Notes under the pieces: generated by a model
What the model was told of the DNA's origin: nothing
What the model saw: only the letters and a program-made list of their open reading frames with translations
Database searches by the model: none
Translations under genes and position numbers: made by a program
Part shown: piece by piece, positions 1 through 9,354 of the stretch
How positions within the stretch are numbered: the stretch's first letter is position 1
Layout: every line of letters begins with the position of its first letter
DNA from: Mesostigma viride
Taxonomy: Eukaryota > Streptophyta > Mesostigmatophyceae > Mesostigmatales > Mesostigmataceae
Assembly (NCBI GenBank): GCA_009746045.1
Contig: RPFO01000188.1
Location: 586,516 to 650,515 of the forward strand
Length of the DNA: 64,000 nt
Direction of reading: 5' to 3'

Positions 1-1
1 C

Positions 2-1221
2 GCTAGGGGTTTAACTAGAGGCGGCCTTACTAGTCTAGGTAGCATCAGAAGAGGTAGAGGTAGAGGTGGAGGCCGAGGCTTGCGGCGTAACACCCGGCCA
101 AGCAAGCCAGACCCATTCCATGTGAAGCAGTATTGCCTGAACGAGTGGCCCACCGGCTACCTTTACCATGCCAACACGTATGACAAGCTGCCCCAGGTCA
201 ACCACACCTACCATGTGGTGACAGAGCTCGCCAGCACCTTGCCCCATGGTGTCGAGATGGCCATGGACCGCTTCTACACCGGGCGCGAGGTGATTGAGGA
301 GTGCCACCGCATGGGCCACCGCGTGGTGGGCACAGTGCTCCCCAACCGCCGTGGCATTCCCGTTGCCGAGGTCAAGCGCCGCATGCCCCGCAGGCCAGCC
401 CAAGGGGACTACGCATGGGCTGTCAACAGGGAGGGGCTGACCCTGTGCGCCTGGCAGGACCGCAAGCTTGTGTGGGTGCTGGGCAAGGGCATCCCCCTGG
501 AGGAGGTGATGGTCAGCCACCATGGCGGCCGCGACCAGTGCGTCATGGTGACTGCCCCGTCCCTCATCCCCGCGTACTGGAGCTGCTAAAAGGCGGTGGA
601 TAAGTTTGACCAGCGGGCTGCCAACTACAACCTGCAGCAGGCCTTCGTCTCGCGGGTGTGGTGGCACCGGGTCGCCACGGGGCACATGGCCAACTCGGCT
701 GGCAATGCCTACATCCTGCAGACTCTCACCCGCGCCAACTGCCCCGACTGCCTCTCTCACGTGGGGTTCCTCAGCTTGCTCGCACAGCAGCTGGTGAACA
801 ACCAGTGGCATGGCGCCCGGCTGCCCATCGACCGCATCGCGGAGGCCCACCAGCCTGGGCTGGACGGGCGGTTCAGCGGCACCCACCTCAGGCCCGAGCG
901 CATCCCGTGGACGGAGGCGGCGCAGTGTGTGGTGTGCGCCACGATCCCCGAGCGCAAGCGCACCAACTTCTGGTGCAAGGACTGCGACCAGGCACTGTGC
1001 ACGGCGCGTGCTGGAACGTGTTCCACGCAGGGCCACTGGCTGGCCTCGACGGCGACGACCGCCACCAGCGTGCCATGCAGCCCCTGTCAGCCCGCAGCCC
1101 GGCTGGCCGCGCGTGGGCTGAGGCCAATGGCCGCACGACCCGTGCGCTGGCAGCTGGCACCCAGCTGACAGGGCCTCGTAGGAGGCAGTTTCTGCGCATC
1201 CAGAGGCACAATCAGACTTAG
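2..1221 (+). pseudogene. piggyBac transposase (DDE_Tnp_1_7), broken
   Basis: The frame is open from the left edge. After an Arg/Gly-rich stretch it reads RPSKPDPFHVKQ, then VVTELASTLPHGVEMAMDRF and GTVLPNRRGIP, which match the DDE_Tnp_1_7 core; the D of MDRFYTG fits the second catalytic Asp. An in-frame TAA at 587-589 interrupts it. The same frame resumes with KAVDKFDQRAANY, the usual site of the third Asp (VDxxDQ), and continues through the SHVGFLSLLAQQLV helix. The C-terminal Cys-rich finger (CVVC, then WCKDCDQALC) is split by a frameshift near 1003-1009; the adjacent frame supplies CWNVFHAG. The first catalytic Asp is not in the visible part. The stop plus frameshift indicate a dead copy unless they are sequencing errors. 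The long antisense frame over the same bases shows no family match. Confidence 0.85.
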
Positions 1222-1460
1222 TTTGGCACATAGCCAGGTAGCCTTGACAGTTAGCTACACCCTTGGGTAGTCATGCGCTACCACGCGTGCGCTAGTGACA
1301 ATTTGGCCCCTTGCGGCATGTTGGCATGTGTTATACATATGGCATGGTCTCTTGTTTTATTGCATGAGTATGGTGTTTTATGCCCATTTGGGCATCCCTT
1401 GCTATTTTATGCCATTTGGCATCCTGTTTTGTGTTGTTATGCTACCATATTTACCCCTGT

Positions 1461-1490
1461 CAGCTGGCACCGTTATAACGGTGCCAGCTG
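1461..1490. repeat. 30-bp perfect palindrome in the piggyBac 3' region
   Basis: The 30 bases are exactly self-complementary, with core CCGTTATAACGG flanked by CAGCTGGCA and its complement. The second element in this window keeps the same 12-base core at 44302-44313. Conservation of the core suggests a transposase-binding or structural site. Confidence 0.8.
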
Positions 1491-1870
1491 CCTTGGGCCA
1501 TTTGGTTAGTAGCGTTCACAGTTTTGTGACATTTCATGTTGTGAATGCATTGATGGCATGCCTGTGAATAATTTTAACTCCCTTCAAAGGGCCAGGGCCA
1601 GCAGATTTGAAGAAATGGTCCATAATGCAATATATGTGTCTCGAACCCCATATGCGCTGTACCCCCCTGAGGGGGGTGCTATTTATAGCAGGTGTAGGGC
1701 ATAGATATGTGACCAACCAAATTTCCCAAACATTATTTGACATAAAAGCATGCTTGGTTCCAAGGGTGGGCCAGAAAATGTTATTTGGCTAGTTACTCTC
1801 AGGCGCACAAAGATACCCAAACTCAGTCCGTTCTGGTGGTTCCAGTCCAGACGGTTGAAGAGTTAAGTAC

Positions 1871-2010
1871 ATGGCGGACAAGTTGTCGTTCCTTAAATGC
1901 CGCAAGAAGCTCTCGCGGACTCGCTCCACGCTGCATGGACGACTGACTTGACCCTGGCCCAGCAACATGCGACGCGAGCTATGGCCGACCTACCTTCAGC
2001 TCTGGCAGAG
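1871..2010 (+). repeat. dispersed repeat, copy 1 of 2
   Basis: Similar to 3321-3450. Both contain ATGGCGGACAAG, a CGCAAGA motif, a TGACCCTGGC motif and GAGCTATGGCCGACCT, in the same order. Read as protein it begins MADKL, but neither copy keeps a long frame. It is probably a decayed transposon fragment of unknown type. Confidence 0.6.
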
Positions 2011-2198
2011 CGCATGGATGGGGGGGAAGCCGGTATACTGGAGGGGGGCGGTCATCCTCGTTGACCACAAGCCTTGGCAGGCACCTCCTGCCACCCGGCC
2101 CAGCAACCTCAGTCTAGGGAATATATACCAGTAGTGTAGATTAGTCAGGCTTAGCCTAGCATGTGGCCTACGCGCATGTGCGCCCATAATGGCCCCCA

Positions 2199-2245
2199 TT
2201 AATTAATTAATTAATTAATTAATTAATTAGTTAATTAATTAATTA
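2199..2245. repeat. (TTAA)n / (AATT)n microsatellite
   Basis: About eleven tandem TTAA units with one G interruption. It separates two dispersed repeats and resembles the tails found at the ends of LINE fragments elsewhere in the window. Confidence 0.9.
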
Positions 2246-2440
2246 AACTCGTGCTCCCGTTGGGGAGTCACGGAGCACCGAAGTGCCTTTACTGTAATCC
2301 CTGAATGTGCACAACAGGAAGAAAGGGCAGAGACCCCGGCCTTTCTCCTTCATGCCGGCCAGAGGCATGCCACAGCGGCAATCGGACACGCCATAGACGA
2401 TCCGGCAAGTGCTGCGGGTGCAATAAGACCCATGTGAGCA
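2246..2440. repeat. dispersed repeat family C, copy 1
   Basis: Starts CTCGTGCTCCCGTTGGGGAG and continues through GGAAGAAAGGGCAGAGACCC and AGAGGCATGCCACAGC. A second copy is at 16423-16560 and a short third one at 23085-23117. The copies differ by small insertions, including a GGCC here relative to 16423 and an AGCT in the 23085 copy. Confidence 0.8.
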
Positions 2441-2559
2441 TACCATCAATAACAAGTATAGCGTGGGCAAGTCAGCTGATCATAGCCAGGACGTAGCCGT
2501 GGCTGTACAAGGGCTAAGCTGAGGCTATGGCTGGTTGTGTACCGTGTGTTAGTGGTGCA

Positions 2560-2770
2560 CGTGACTAGATATGGTGGCATGTGCAGCTACAGGCAAAGAT
2601 TCTAGGCATGGCTGCCATGGCGGCATGCAGTGACTACCATGGCCCCCATGGATGACGCCTTCAGAATTTAGCCAAGCCATGCCTATAATGGGACCCCCAT
2701 GGATGTTGAATTTAGCCACGCTCTGCCTATGCAGAGAGTACGTCACTCTCTGTTGAGAAGCCATGCCCTA
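2560..2770 (+). repeat. LINE-3'-end-like dispersed repeat
   Basis: The segment with TTTAGCCA, TGCCTATGCAGAGAG, an inverted CTCTCTG and GAGAAGCCAT is repeated at 60186-60335, there followed by an AATTAATT tract. An earlier part (CAGTCAGGCTTAGC with GCGCATGTGCGCC) lies at 2135-2190. This fits the 3' untranslated end of a retrotransposon. Confidence 0.55.
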
Positions 2771-2821
2771 GCTCTTGTATAGCCATGATGATCTTCCACC
2801 CCATTGAATTGAATTGAATTG

Positions 2822-3187
2822 TAACATAACTCCGTTGGGAGAATATGTAGCACATATCCCTGAGAAGGGGCATATGGCTTTTAATACATTCTAGGCTACT
2901 TCCTGCAAGAGTGGAATGTAAGCAGCACTTGCTCTAGGTGCCTCAAGGGCACCGGCACCGCCATGCTGACAGTCTCAGCTTCAACCCAGCTAAGGGGTTC
3001 CACCCCATGACAGGCCTTAATTGAGCTCTGAGACTCTGGTGGTGCCGGTGCCCTCAATGGTGCACCTAGAGCAAGTGTCGTTTACATTCCCACACTTGCA
3101 GGAAGTAGCCCAGAATGTATTAAAAGCCATATCATTGCCCCCTCTCTGGGATATGTGCTACATATACCCCCAACGGAGTTATGTTCC
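2822..3187. repeat. fold-back element (long inverted repeat)
   Basis: The left arm at 2822-2959 and the right arm at about 3040-3187 are imperfect reverse complements of about 140 bp around a centre of about 80 bp. Matching landmarks are ACATAACTCCGTTGGG, TGTAGCACATAT, TTTTAATACATTCT, GGAATGTAA and GCACCGGCACC, each with its complement in the right arm. An AATTG tract lies on the left and an AATT tract on the right. Related half-arms occur at 5878-5925 and 23725-23915. Confidence 0.85.
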
Positions 3188-3320
3188 TAATTAATTAATT
3201 AATTAATTCATTAATGGCCCTCATAAGTGAGCTCAAGCTGGAGCTAGGCTTTCCGCCTCCCCCGCTCGCGACATAAAGCTGGACCGCCCTCGCTGAGCAT
3301 GCTCACCTTATAATTTGAGC

Positions 3321-3450
3321 ACATGGCGGACAAGCTGCTGTTTCTCAAGCGTCGCAAGAGGCTCGTAGGTACCTCCTAGGCTCCTACATGATGGCTGGAC
3401 GACAAGTTGACCCTGGCGCAGCAATTAACAACGGCGACGGGAGCTATGGC
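3321..3450 (+). repeat. dispersed repeat, copy 2 of 2
   Basis: Partner of 1871-2010, with the same ATGGCGGACAAG start and CTATGGCCGACCT end. It continues into a short open frame to 3643 that I cannot assign to any family. Confidence 0.55.
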
Positions 3451-3769
3451 CGACCTGATGATCATCGCAGATAAGTTGTCACTTATGTCTGCCCCTTGGG
3501 ACCTGGGAAGTAGTCTACAACGGCAGGGCACCGGCTGTGGGCCGGCTGAGACTGGCGGTCAATGGCTGAGCACTGCCAGCCAAGTACATTTTGTGCCAGA
3601 AAGGCTTGGAAGACTTATTCCAGGATGCCTCTGCAGGAGCTGACACGGGCCCCGAGCCCACAGCCGATAAGCTTGGAGCGCATTTACTACCAGGAGGCGC
3701 CCCGGTTTGGGAGAATATAAAGGCCTCTCCCAGAGCCAGTTGAGGGGTTTTAGGGGCATTAATAATTAA

Positions 3770-4085
3770 TAGACACGTGACTGCGTCACGTGAGCATAAG
3801 TCCTCAGTGGGAGGGGAACATGGGATGGAATGGATGGCCTGTAAGCTATCTACTAGGTCCTATAGTTAGAGGATTGTGGGCACAACGGCCCGATTGAATC
3901 GCTATGAATGCCTTACGCGGTCACATGCGGAGCCCCCACAGACTTCGGCGGGGTGGTCTCCTTCATCACTAGTCTTGCCATCTATCCTTGCGTACCATCT
4001 GCCTCCATATTACAGACAAACGAGGAGGCTGCCCGGGTGTGATCCCGTCACGTCTGAGTGACTAGCACAAGTCCATGCCGAGTCT
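3770..4085 (-). repeat. truncated LINE 3' end (minus copy)
   Basis: On the minus strand this matches 22640-22950. Shared landmarks are a CACGTGACTGCGTCACGTG palindrome near the end, GAATCGCTATGAATGCC, and a frame coding for a GLSVIW-type C-terminal motif seen in the other LINE fragments. The copy is degraded and has no usable frame. Confidence 0.65.
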
Positions 4086-4485
4086 ATCACATTTAGGGGC
4101 ATTATAACATGACTCCGTTTAGAGACCATGTAGCACGTATTCTATGGCTGATGGGTGGGGGTGAGCGAGGCCGCGAAAACTAACTAAGCTAATTACTCAG
4201 ACTAAGCTAATTATCTAGGATCGCACCAGCTCTTGATCTTGCTTGCACCAGATCTTGCTCGCACCAGCCAGGTTGACACCGCCCTTGGTCTGGCCGGCCC
4301 CCAGCGGCTTGGCCAGTCAGGGCGGCATATCTTGACCTGGCCTAGCCCCAAGGACATTCCCAGGAAGCTAGGTAAACCTGCCATGAACTACACCCGGATG
4401 TTGCTGCATGGCCGACCTAGTGGTCCCAGCTCAGTTTGAACACCGCGTCCACTCCCTCTCGATCCCTTCAGTTCTTTTGTCTGCC

Positions 4486-4610
4486 ATGCAGAACAAGAAG
4501 AGGTGGCAGAAGATTGTCCAGGCTCATGTGCGCGCCAGCCCCTCAGTGGGCAAGCCCCCCCCCCCCAGAGGAAGGGGCGTTTTGCTGAGTAGTGTAGTTA
4601 GAATTTTCTA
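4486..4610 (+). pseudogene. possible LINE C-terminal fragment
   Basis: The frame reads AMQNKKRWQKIVQAHV followed by a Pro-rich VGKPPPPRG stretch. This resembles the better copy at 22085-22230 (KKMQNKAIWAQVV, then YPPP). It is short and flanked by other repeat debris. I call it on resemblance to in-window copies only. Confidence 0.4.
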
Positions 4611-4971
4611 GTAGACTAGATAGCTTAGAATTAGGATTACTAAGTTCGATTACGCGGCTTCTCCCACCTCCACCCACCCAAGGAATACGTGCTACATCTC
4701 CCAGGCGGAGGCATGTTATAATTTTTTTTATTATCTAAGCTACAAAAATCCTATAGCTATACTCTACTCGATCAGCAAAGCGCCCCTTTCTCCTGGGGGG
4801 GGGGGTTGACCACAGGGGTTCAAGGCGTGTGGGCCTGCATGGTGAAAAATATGGTCTGCCACCTCTTTTAGGGGCATACCCAGGGGTTAAACCACAAAAA
4901 CCATGCACGTGCATGTAGTAAGCCATGAATATATAGTAAGCATATAGTCACATGATCAACGTCGAAGAATT

Positions 4972-5550
4972 GTGAATATATATAATTACCTGATACAGAA
5001 TCAGAATTGGTATTTGTATTTGCACACTGTCCTCCTGACGGTGGTGCTCGCCATGATTCGGTCGGTTTTCCCCCACGCGAACATCCGGTCCGAGGATGCG
5101 GATGGCGCTGCCTTCTATTCCCCCAACCACCGGCCTGACATCGTGGTGCTGGACTTTGAGGGGGGTGGCCGGCATCTGCTTATTGACGTTTCGGTGGCGC
5201 GGCCCTTGGCTCTTAGCCACGTGGCTGGGGCCTCCCTCACGGCAGGTTACACGGCGGACCGGGCGGAGCGGGCCAAGCTCCTGGCCTACGGCGACGTCGG
5301 GCACCATCGTGTGGTGCCCTTTGTCCTGGAGGAGTTTGGGGCCATGGGGCCCCTGACCTCCGCCTTCTTCAAGGAGTGTTGCCGGCTCCGGGAGGACCGG
5401 CTGGACCTGGAGGGCCAGCGGGCCCCATGGTCGGCGCGGACCTGGACGTCATATTGGCGTCAGCGCTTGTCGGTGGCGCTGACTCGGGCCATGGCGGACA
5501 TCATGCTCCGCCGTACGCGGGCTGATTTTGCGGTGCAGCAGGGCTATTAG
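4972..5550 (+). pseudogene. retrotransposon C-terminal PD-(D/E)XK-like endonuclease, 5'-truncated
   Basis: A 192-residue frame ends at TAG 5548-5550. Its centre reads RPDIVVLDFEGGGRHLLIDV followed by SVARP, then LTAGYTADRAERAKLLAYGD and VVPFVLEEFGAMGP. This RPD-x(n)-D-V pattern with the following E/FG helix is the restriction-like endonuclease region that follows reverse transcriptase in R2/CRE-type LINEs. About 20 residues at the start look non-homologous, so the real coding part probably begins near 5037 and belongs to an element truncated at its 5' end. A short 3' region and an (ATGAA)n tail follow, as expected for a LINE insertion. The reverse transcriptase itself is missing. It is of a different class from the AP-endonuclease LINE at 60421. 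Confidence 0.6.
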
Positions 5551-5706
5551 GTTCCTCCCGTTAGGCGTTTCCATTGGTCTTATCGTAGTATAGAGCTTTG
5601 ACATGGCTCTGTATATAGGTTTATAGCTGGGCGTTTGCTTTGGTTTGAGTGATTTCACTCTGCTGTAAGTAATTATATTTTTAATATATATAATTATGTG
5701 CACGCA

Positions 5707-5877
5707 TTAAATGAAATGAAATGAAATAAAATGACATGAAATGAAATAAAATGAAATGAAATGAAATGAAATGAAATAAAATGAAATGAAATGAAATGAA
5801 ATGAAATGAAATGAAATGAAATGAAATGAAATGAAATGAAATGAAATGAAATGAAATGAAATGAAATGAAATGAAAT
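5707..5877. repeat. (ATGAA)n microsatellite tail
   Basis: About 34 tandem ATGAA units with a few ATAAA and ACATG variants, directly after the endonuclease fragment. It may be the variable 3' tail of that element. Long frames here in several phases are artefacts of the repeat. Confidence 0.9.
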
Positions 5878-5930
5878 TATAACATGACTCCGTGGGGAGA
5901 TCATTTAGCACATATTCCCTTGCTGAATGG
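5878..5930 (+). repeat. dispersed repeat family B, terminal motif
   Basis: Reads TATAACATGACTCCGTGGGG, then a TTTAGCACATAT motif. The same end motif occurs at 2822 and 4094 on the plus strand and inverted at 3151-3187, 4681-4722, 23856-23900 and 49556-49600. It always lies next to an AT-rich microsatellite or repeat edge. Confidence 0.65.
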
Positions 5931-6258
5931 ATGCATGGAGGCGGGCGAAGCCGCGCGAAACCGAACTAAGCTAACTCTTAAGGTAATCTAGAAAGACCTA
6001 ACAACTCTACTCAGCAAAGCACCCCTTCCGCTTGGGGGGAGGGGGCTAGCTTGCCCACCTAGGGGCTGGAGTGTGAGGGTGTGAATGCGGTGTGCATGCA
6101 TATTATACATACATCAAAATTACGCAATAACAATCATGTGCTGATCAACATGCTGCATGGTTGTCTCCTTGAAATACAATCAGTGCTTGCATTTTGCCTG
6201 GTGATCAATTACATGTTGCATGTATACAATCGCTTGGCCATGCTTTGGCCTGTTGCAA

Positions 6259-7900
6259 TTTGTTGAGCTTCGCTCATTTTATACTGATATGAAGCGTGGA
6301 CGGGCTCAAAGGGGACCGACCCATGCCGTATATAGGTAGCGTAAGACTACAAGCGCTTGTCACGAGGGTACTGCACCGGCCGGCCCTTTACGTGCCGATC
6401 GAGGCTGAGTGTGGTTCCAGAGTGCAGGCCTAGGTACATCATAGCTTCTAACGTACGTCACTAGACCTTGTCACCTGCGCCAGCCGCCAGGCGTGGCGCA
6501 ACTGTGATCGGGGCAGTCAGTACACCTTGTACCTGCGCCAGCCGGCAGGCCTGCGTGGCGCAATGTGAAATTATGATAGTCAGTACTTAGAGTGGTGTAG
6601 GGGACGTAGGGAGGCCTCTTTTCAGCTTCGCAACTTGATCCCAGCATTTGCTGGCAATTAAGGTCGGCTGGCCGCTATGGCGGCTGCGCTGAATGTAAGA
6701 CGATGCTATCGGCCTCCGTCCGGGCGTGGAGAGGCCTAGAATAAATTTCTTTATGTTCTCCACAAACCGTTACAGGCCACGGTAATGGTTGTTGGGTGGC
6801 CGGGGGCTCTACGATTTGAGTAAGAGGGTGTGATTTCCAGCGCTGGGCCCACTGACGATTCCCCTCTACCCCTGGGTGCGGCAAGCAGCTTCCTGACACT
6901 GGGGAAGCTGCGTTTTAAGTCGGACAACGTCAGGGAAGGAGCCATACAGGCCAGGGCCAGCGGCTATACGGTGGAAATCTAATCACAGGTGGAGGCGAAT
7001 CTGCGTGGAGATGGCTAGCGCGGGGTGCCTAGCTAGGGTAGCCCATAACTGCCAGGAGCCTGACAGCGGACCCGTTCTTTTGGCCTGTGCATGGCCAGAC
7101 AGGAGTTTCGGGGAGGATGCGGCCGGGCTGGAGCAAATCTTGGTGGGAGGAGCGCGCTCTTCATCATTGCTCAGTTTTTCCAGCAAAGAATGTTCGCCTG
7201 GCAAGGCTGCAATTCTGGCTGTATTACCGCCTTTATTTTTATCCTGTATGATGCATTATAGGAAAATCAATAAAGAGTTCGGTTCAGCCAGGGGGGCATA
7301 TCTATATGCCATAAAAATTTTATACAAAAACACAAGCCCTAGTCGGGGCCTTGGCTAAGCAGTTTCCAAGCCAAGGCCTTGGTAGGGTAGAGGGCCTATC
7401 GCCACAATGGTTTCAATGCCGGGAAATCACAGCCTCGGGGGTCAGGGGCTGGTGATGGGCCCTGGGCTTGTGAGAGACGGTCCGGGGGCGTAAGGCCTAA
7501 TGAGCAGACGGCTGGAAACCGCCCCCGCAATAACGGGGGGAACGACATGGGTGCCGCCCTGCGTTCGCCGGGAAACCGTAGCGGCCACACGGGGGCGGCA
7601 GTACAGCCGTGGCAGCGTGCGGGAGGGGGGCCATGGGCGGAAAGAAACTCGGCAACAAGGTTGGCGACAGCCTTGGTGGCCAGCTAGGTAGGAGGTGTGG
7701 GGGCAACACCTTGTGTTAATTCGAGTATGCTGGGCCCCCAGCATGGTGCTACAATAACCAACTTGATAATGATGTGCACTGAGTTTGAAGGTGTGGTATA
7801 GGCTGTCCGTATAATTAAGCCTAGCACACAAAAATGTTTATAATAAATGTTTCTCTTGCATGGTGGGAAGGAACTCCAATCGACCAAAAACAGAAATGTA
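6259..7900 (+). repeat. tandem composite unit 1 (full length, about 1.64 kb)
   Basis: Module D1 (6259-6627, starting TTGTTGAGCTTCGCTCATTT) and module D2 (about 7701-7900, starting GGGCAACACCTTGTGTT) flank about 1.07 kb of internal sequence. The next 596 bp repeat D1 and D2 without that interior. The interior holds an AATAAA at about 7268, a hairpin at 7347-7378, and a 52-residue open tail ending at 6980-6982 (FLTLGKLRFKSDNVREGA and onward) that I do not recognise. No transposase is visible. It may be a non-autonomous mobile unit or a segmental tandem duplication. Confidence 0.75.
7347..7378. repeat. hairpin
   Basis: GGCCTTGGCT and AGCCAAGGCC are perfect 10-bp arms around a 12-base loop, inside the interior of composite unit 1. 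Confidence 0.6.
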
Positions 7901-8496
7901 TTTGTTGAGCTTCGCTCATTTTATATATGATGCGTGGACGGGCTCAAAGGGGACCGACCTGCTGTAGGTAGCGTACTGAGACTAGCGCTTGTCACGAGGG
8001 TACTGCACCGGCCGGCCCTTTTGTGCCGAGGCTGAGTGTGGTTCCGGAGTGCAGGCCTAGGTAGCTTCTAACGTATGTCACTAGACCTAATTGTTACCCA
8101 GTGCGCCAGCCGCCAGGCGTGGCGCAACTGTGATCCATGGGCAGTCAGTACACCTTGTACCTCAGTGCGCCAGCCGGCCGGCAGGCCTGCATGGCGGAAT
8201 GTGAATGATAGTCAGTACTTAGAGTGGTGTAGGGGACGTAGGGAGGCCTCTTTTCAGCTCCCATGCACCCACCCACCCACCCACCCACGTTGCTGAGAGG
8301 GGCAACACCTTGTGTTCAAGTATGCTGGGCCCCCAGCATGGTGCTACAATAACCATGCATGCAACTTGATAATGATGTGCACTGAGTTTGAAGGTGTGGT
8401 ATAGGCTGTCCGTATAAAGCCTAGCACACAAAAATGTAAAATAAATGTTTCTCTTGGTGGGAAGGAACTCCAATGGACCAAAAACAAGAAATGTAT
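7901..8496 (+). repeat. tandem composite unit 2 (internally deleted)
   Basis: D1 at 7901-8259 and D2 at 8300-8496, with only a 40-base CACC-repeat linker in place of the interior of unit 1. Base substitutions relative to unit 1 are few. Most differences are short insertions, many of them 4-bp palindromes (see findings). Confidence 0.8.
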
Positions 8497-8530
8497 ATAA
8501 AAGTAGTTTATTTATTATTAATATTATTTA

Positions 8531-8866
8531 TTGCCTACTAATAAAAAAGGCAAACTTGCGCGCGCCGGGCACCGGCGCGGCGCGACCCGGACCTATGTGA
8601 CACAACTGCTTGAAGATGCAGGGCTTGTGGGACTATCCGTACTCCGCGCCCGCATGATTGACAAGGAGAAATGGGCTGCCATCTGCGATAAGCACCTTCC
8701 CGAGGGGTATGCTCCTGTTTTCTCCCCACGGGCCCCGCGGCCCGTTGCCAGCCAGGGTAGAAGTCCGCAGGTGGAGGTTATTGGTCCTGAGGATAGCCGC
8801 TATACTACCGCCTCGTCTGCCATTACAGTAGAGGACAGCTCGGATGAGGATTACATCCCCATCTAG
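8531..8866 (+). pseudogene. LINE C-terminal coding fragment, 5'-truncated
   Basis: An open frame of 111 residues contains ATRTYVTQLLEDAGLVGLSV, then ARMIDKEKWAAICDKHLPEG. This is the same motif as in the copies at 22085 and on the minus strand at 23236-23690 (RTxxEQLxxDMxGxGLSVIW, then KMxxKxxWAQV). An acidic tail (EDSSDEDYIPI) ends at TAG 8864-8866. Upstream it joins abruptly to composite unit 2, so it looks like a 5'-truncated insertion. Downstream are a 3' region and an (ACTT)n tail. It is not a stand-alone gene in my view. Confidence 0.6.
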
Positions 8867-9005
8867 TGCTTAACGGTTGGGGGATGATGCAGACGATATT
8901 TGTTTAAACTTTGTGTAATTATTTTTCTAATGAGATTAGCATAGTACTCCGTGGCATGCCTTTGCGCATGACACGCAAGTACTTACTTACTTACTTACTT
9001 ACTTG
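8867..9005 (+). repeat. LINE 3' region with (ACTT)n tail
   Basis: Contains TTTTTCTAATGAGATTAGCA, TAGTACTCCGTGGCATGCC, a TGCGCATGACACGCAAGTA motif and (CTTA)n. Copies occur at 36935-37047 (plus) and 22263-22340 (minus). Confidence 0.75.
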
Positions 9006-9354
9006 CCTACTAATAGAAAACATGGGACTGAATATCAACTTTGCATCATTCGGCAACCTAATTGATGCACACTTCGGCATCTGCATGCGCTTACGTACCT
9101 AATATATATAGTTGCATCGCCCCTGCAGATCAATGTTCTCCTAGCTGTGGTGTGCTTGAGCGAAGCCGGCAGCCGCATTGCAGTATGCACGAGTAACTAA
9201 ATTAATTAATGTTCCAGGCATGTAAGTCAATTCTGACACACCTTCAATTTACAATCAACAACAAAATTAGCGAACGATAGCTCGCCATGAATATTCATGT
9301 CCTCCACAAGACTGCCTTGCCCAAGTACACGCATGCCACATCTTGATGTCAGTC

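Larger units (their letters stand above)
1..1866 (+). mobile_element. piggyBac-type DNA transposon, right end
   Basis: The window opens inside a piggyBac-family element. The transposase remnant fills 2-1221 and a 3' non-coding part runs to a TTAA at 1863-1866. About 400 bp of that 3' part (roughly 1460-1866) is closely similar to 44290-44698, where a second element ends in GAAGGG followed by TTAA. Here the end reads GAAGAG then TTAA. A TTAA target site is the hallmark of the family. The left end lies outside the window. Confidence 0.8.

Noticed and set aside
35-1231. A 398-residue minus-strand open frame opposite the piggyBac transposase
   Set aside because: Antisense shadow in GC-rich coding DNA. 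The plus strand has clear DDE_Tnp_1_7 motifs and the minus product has none.
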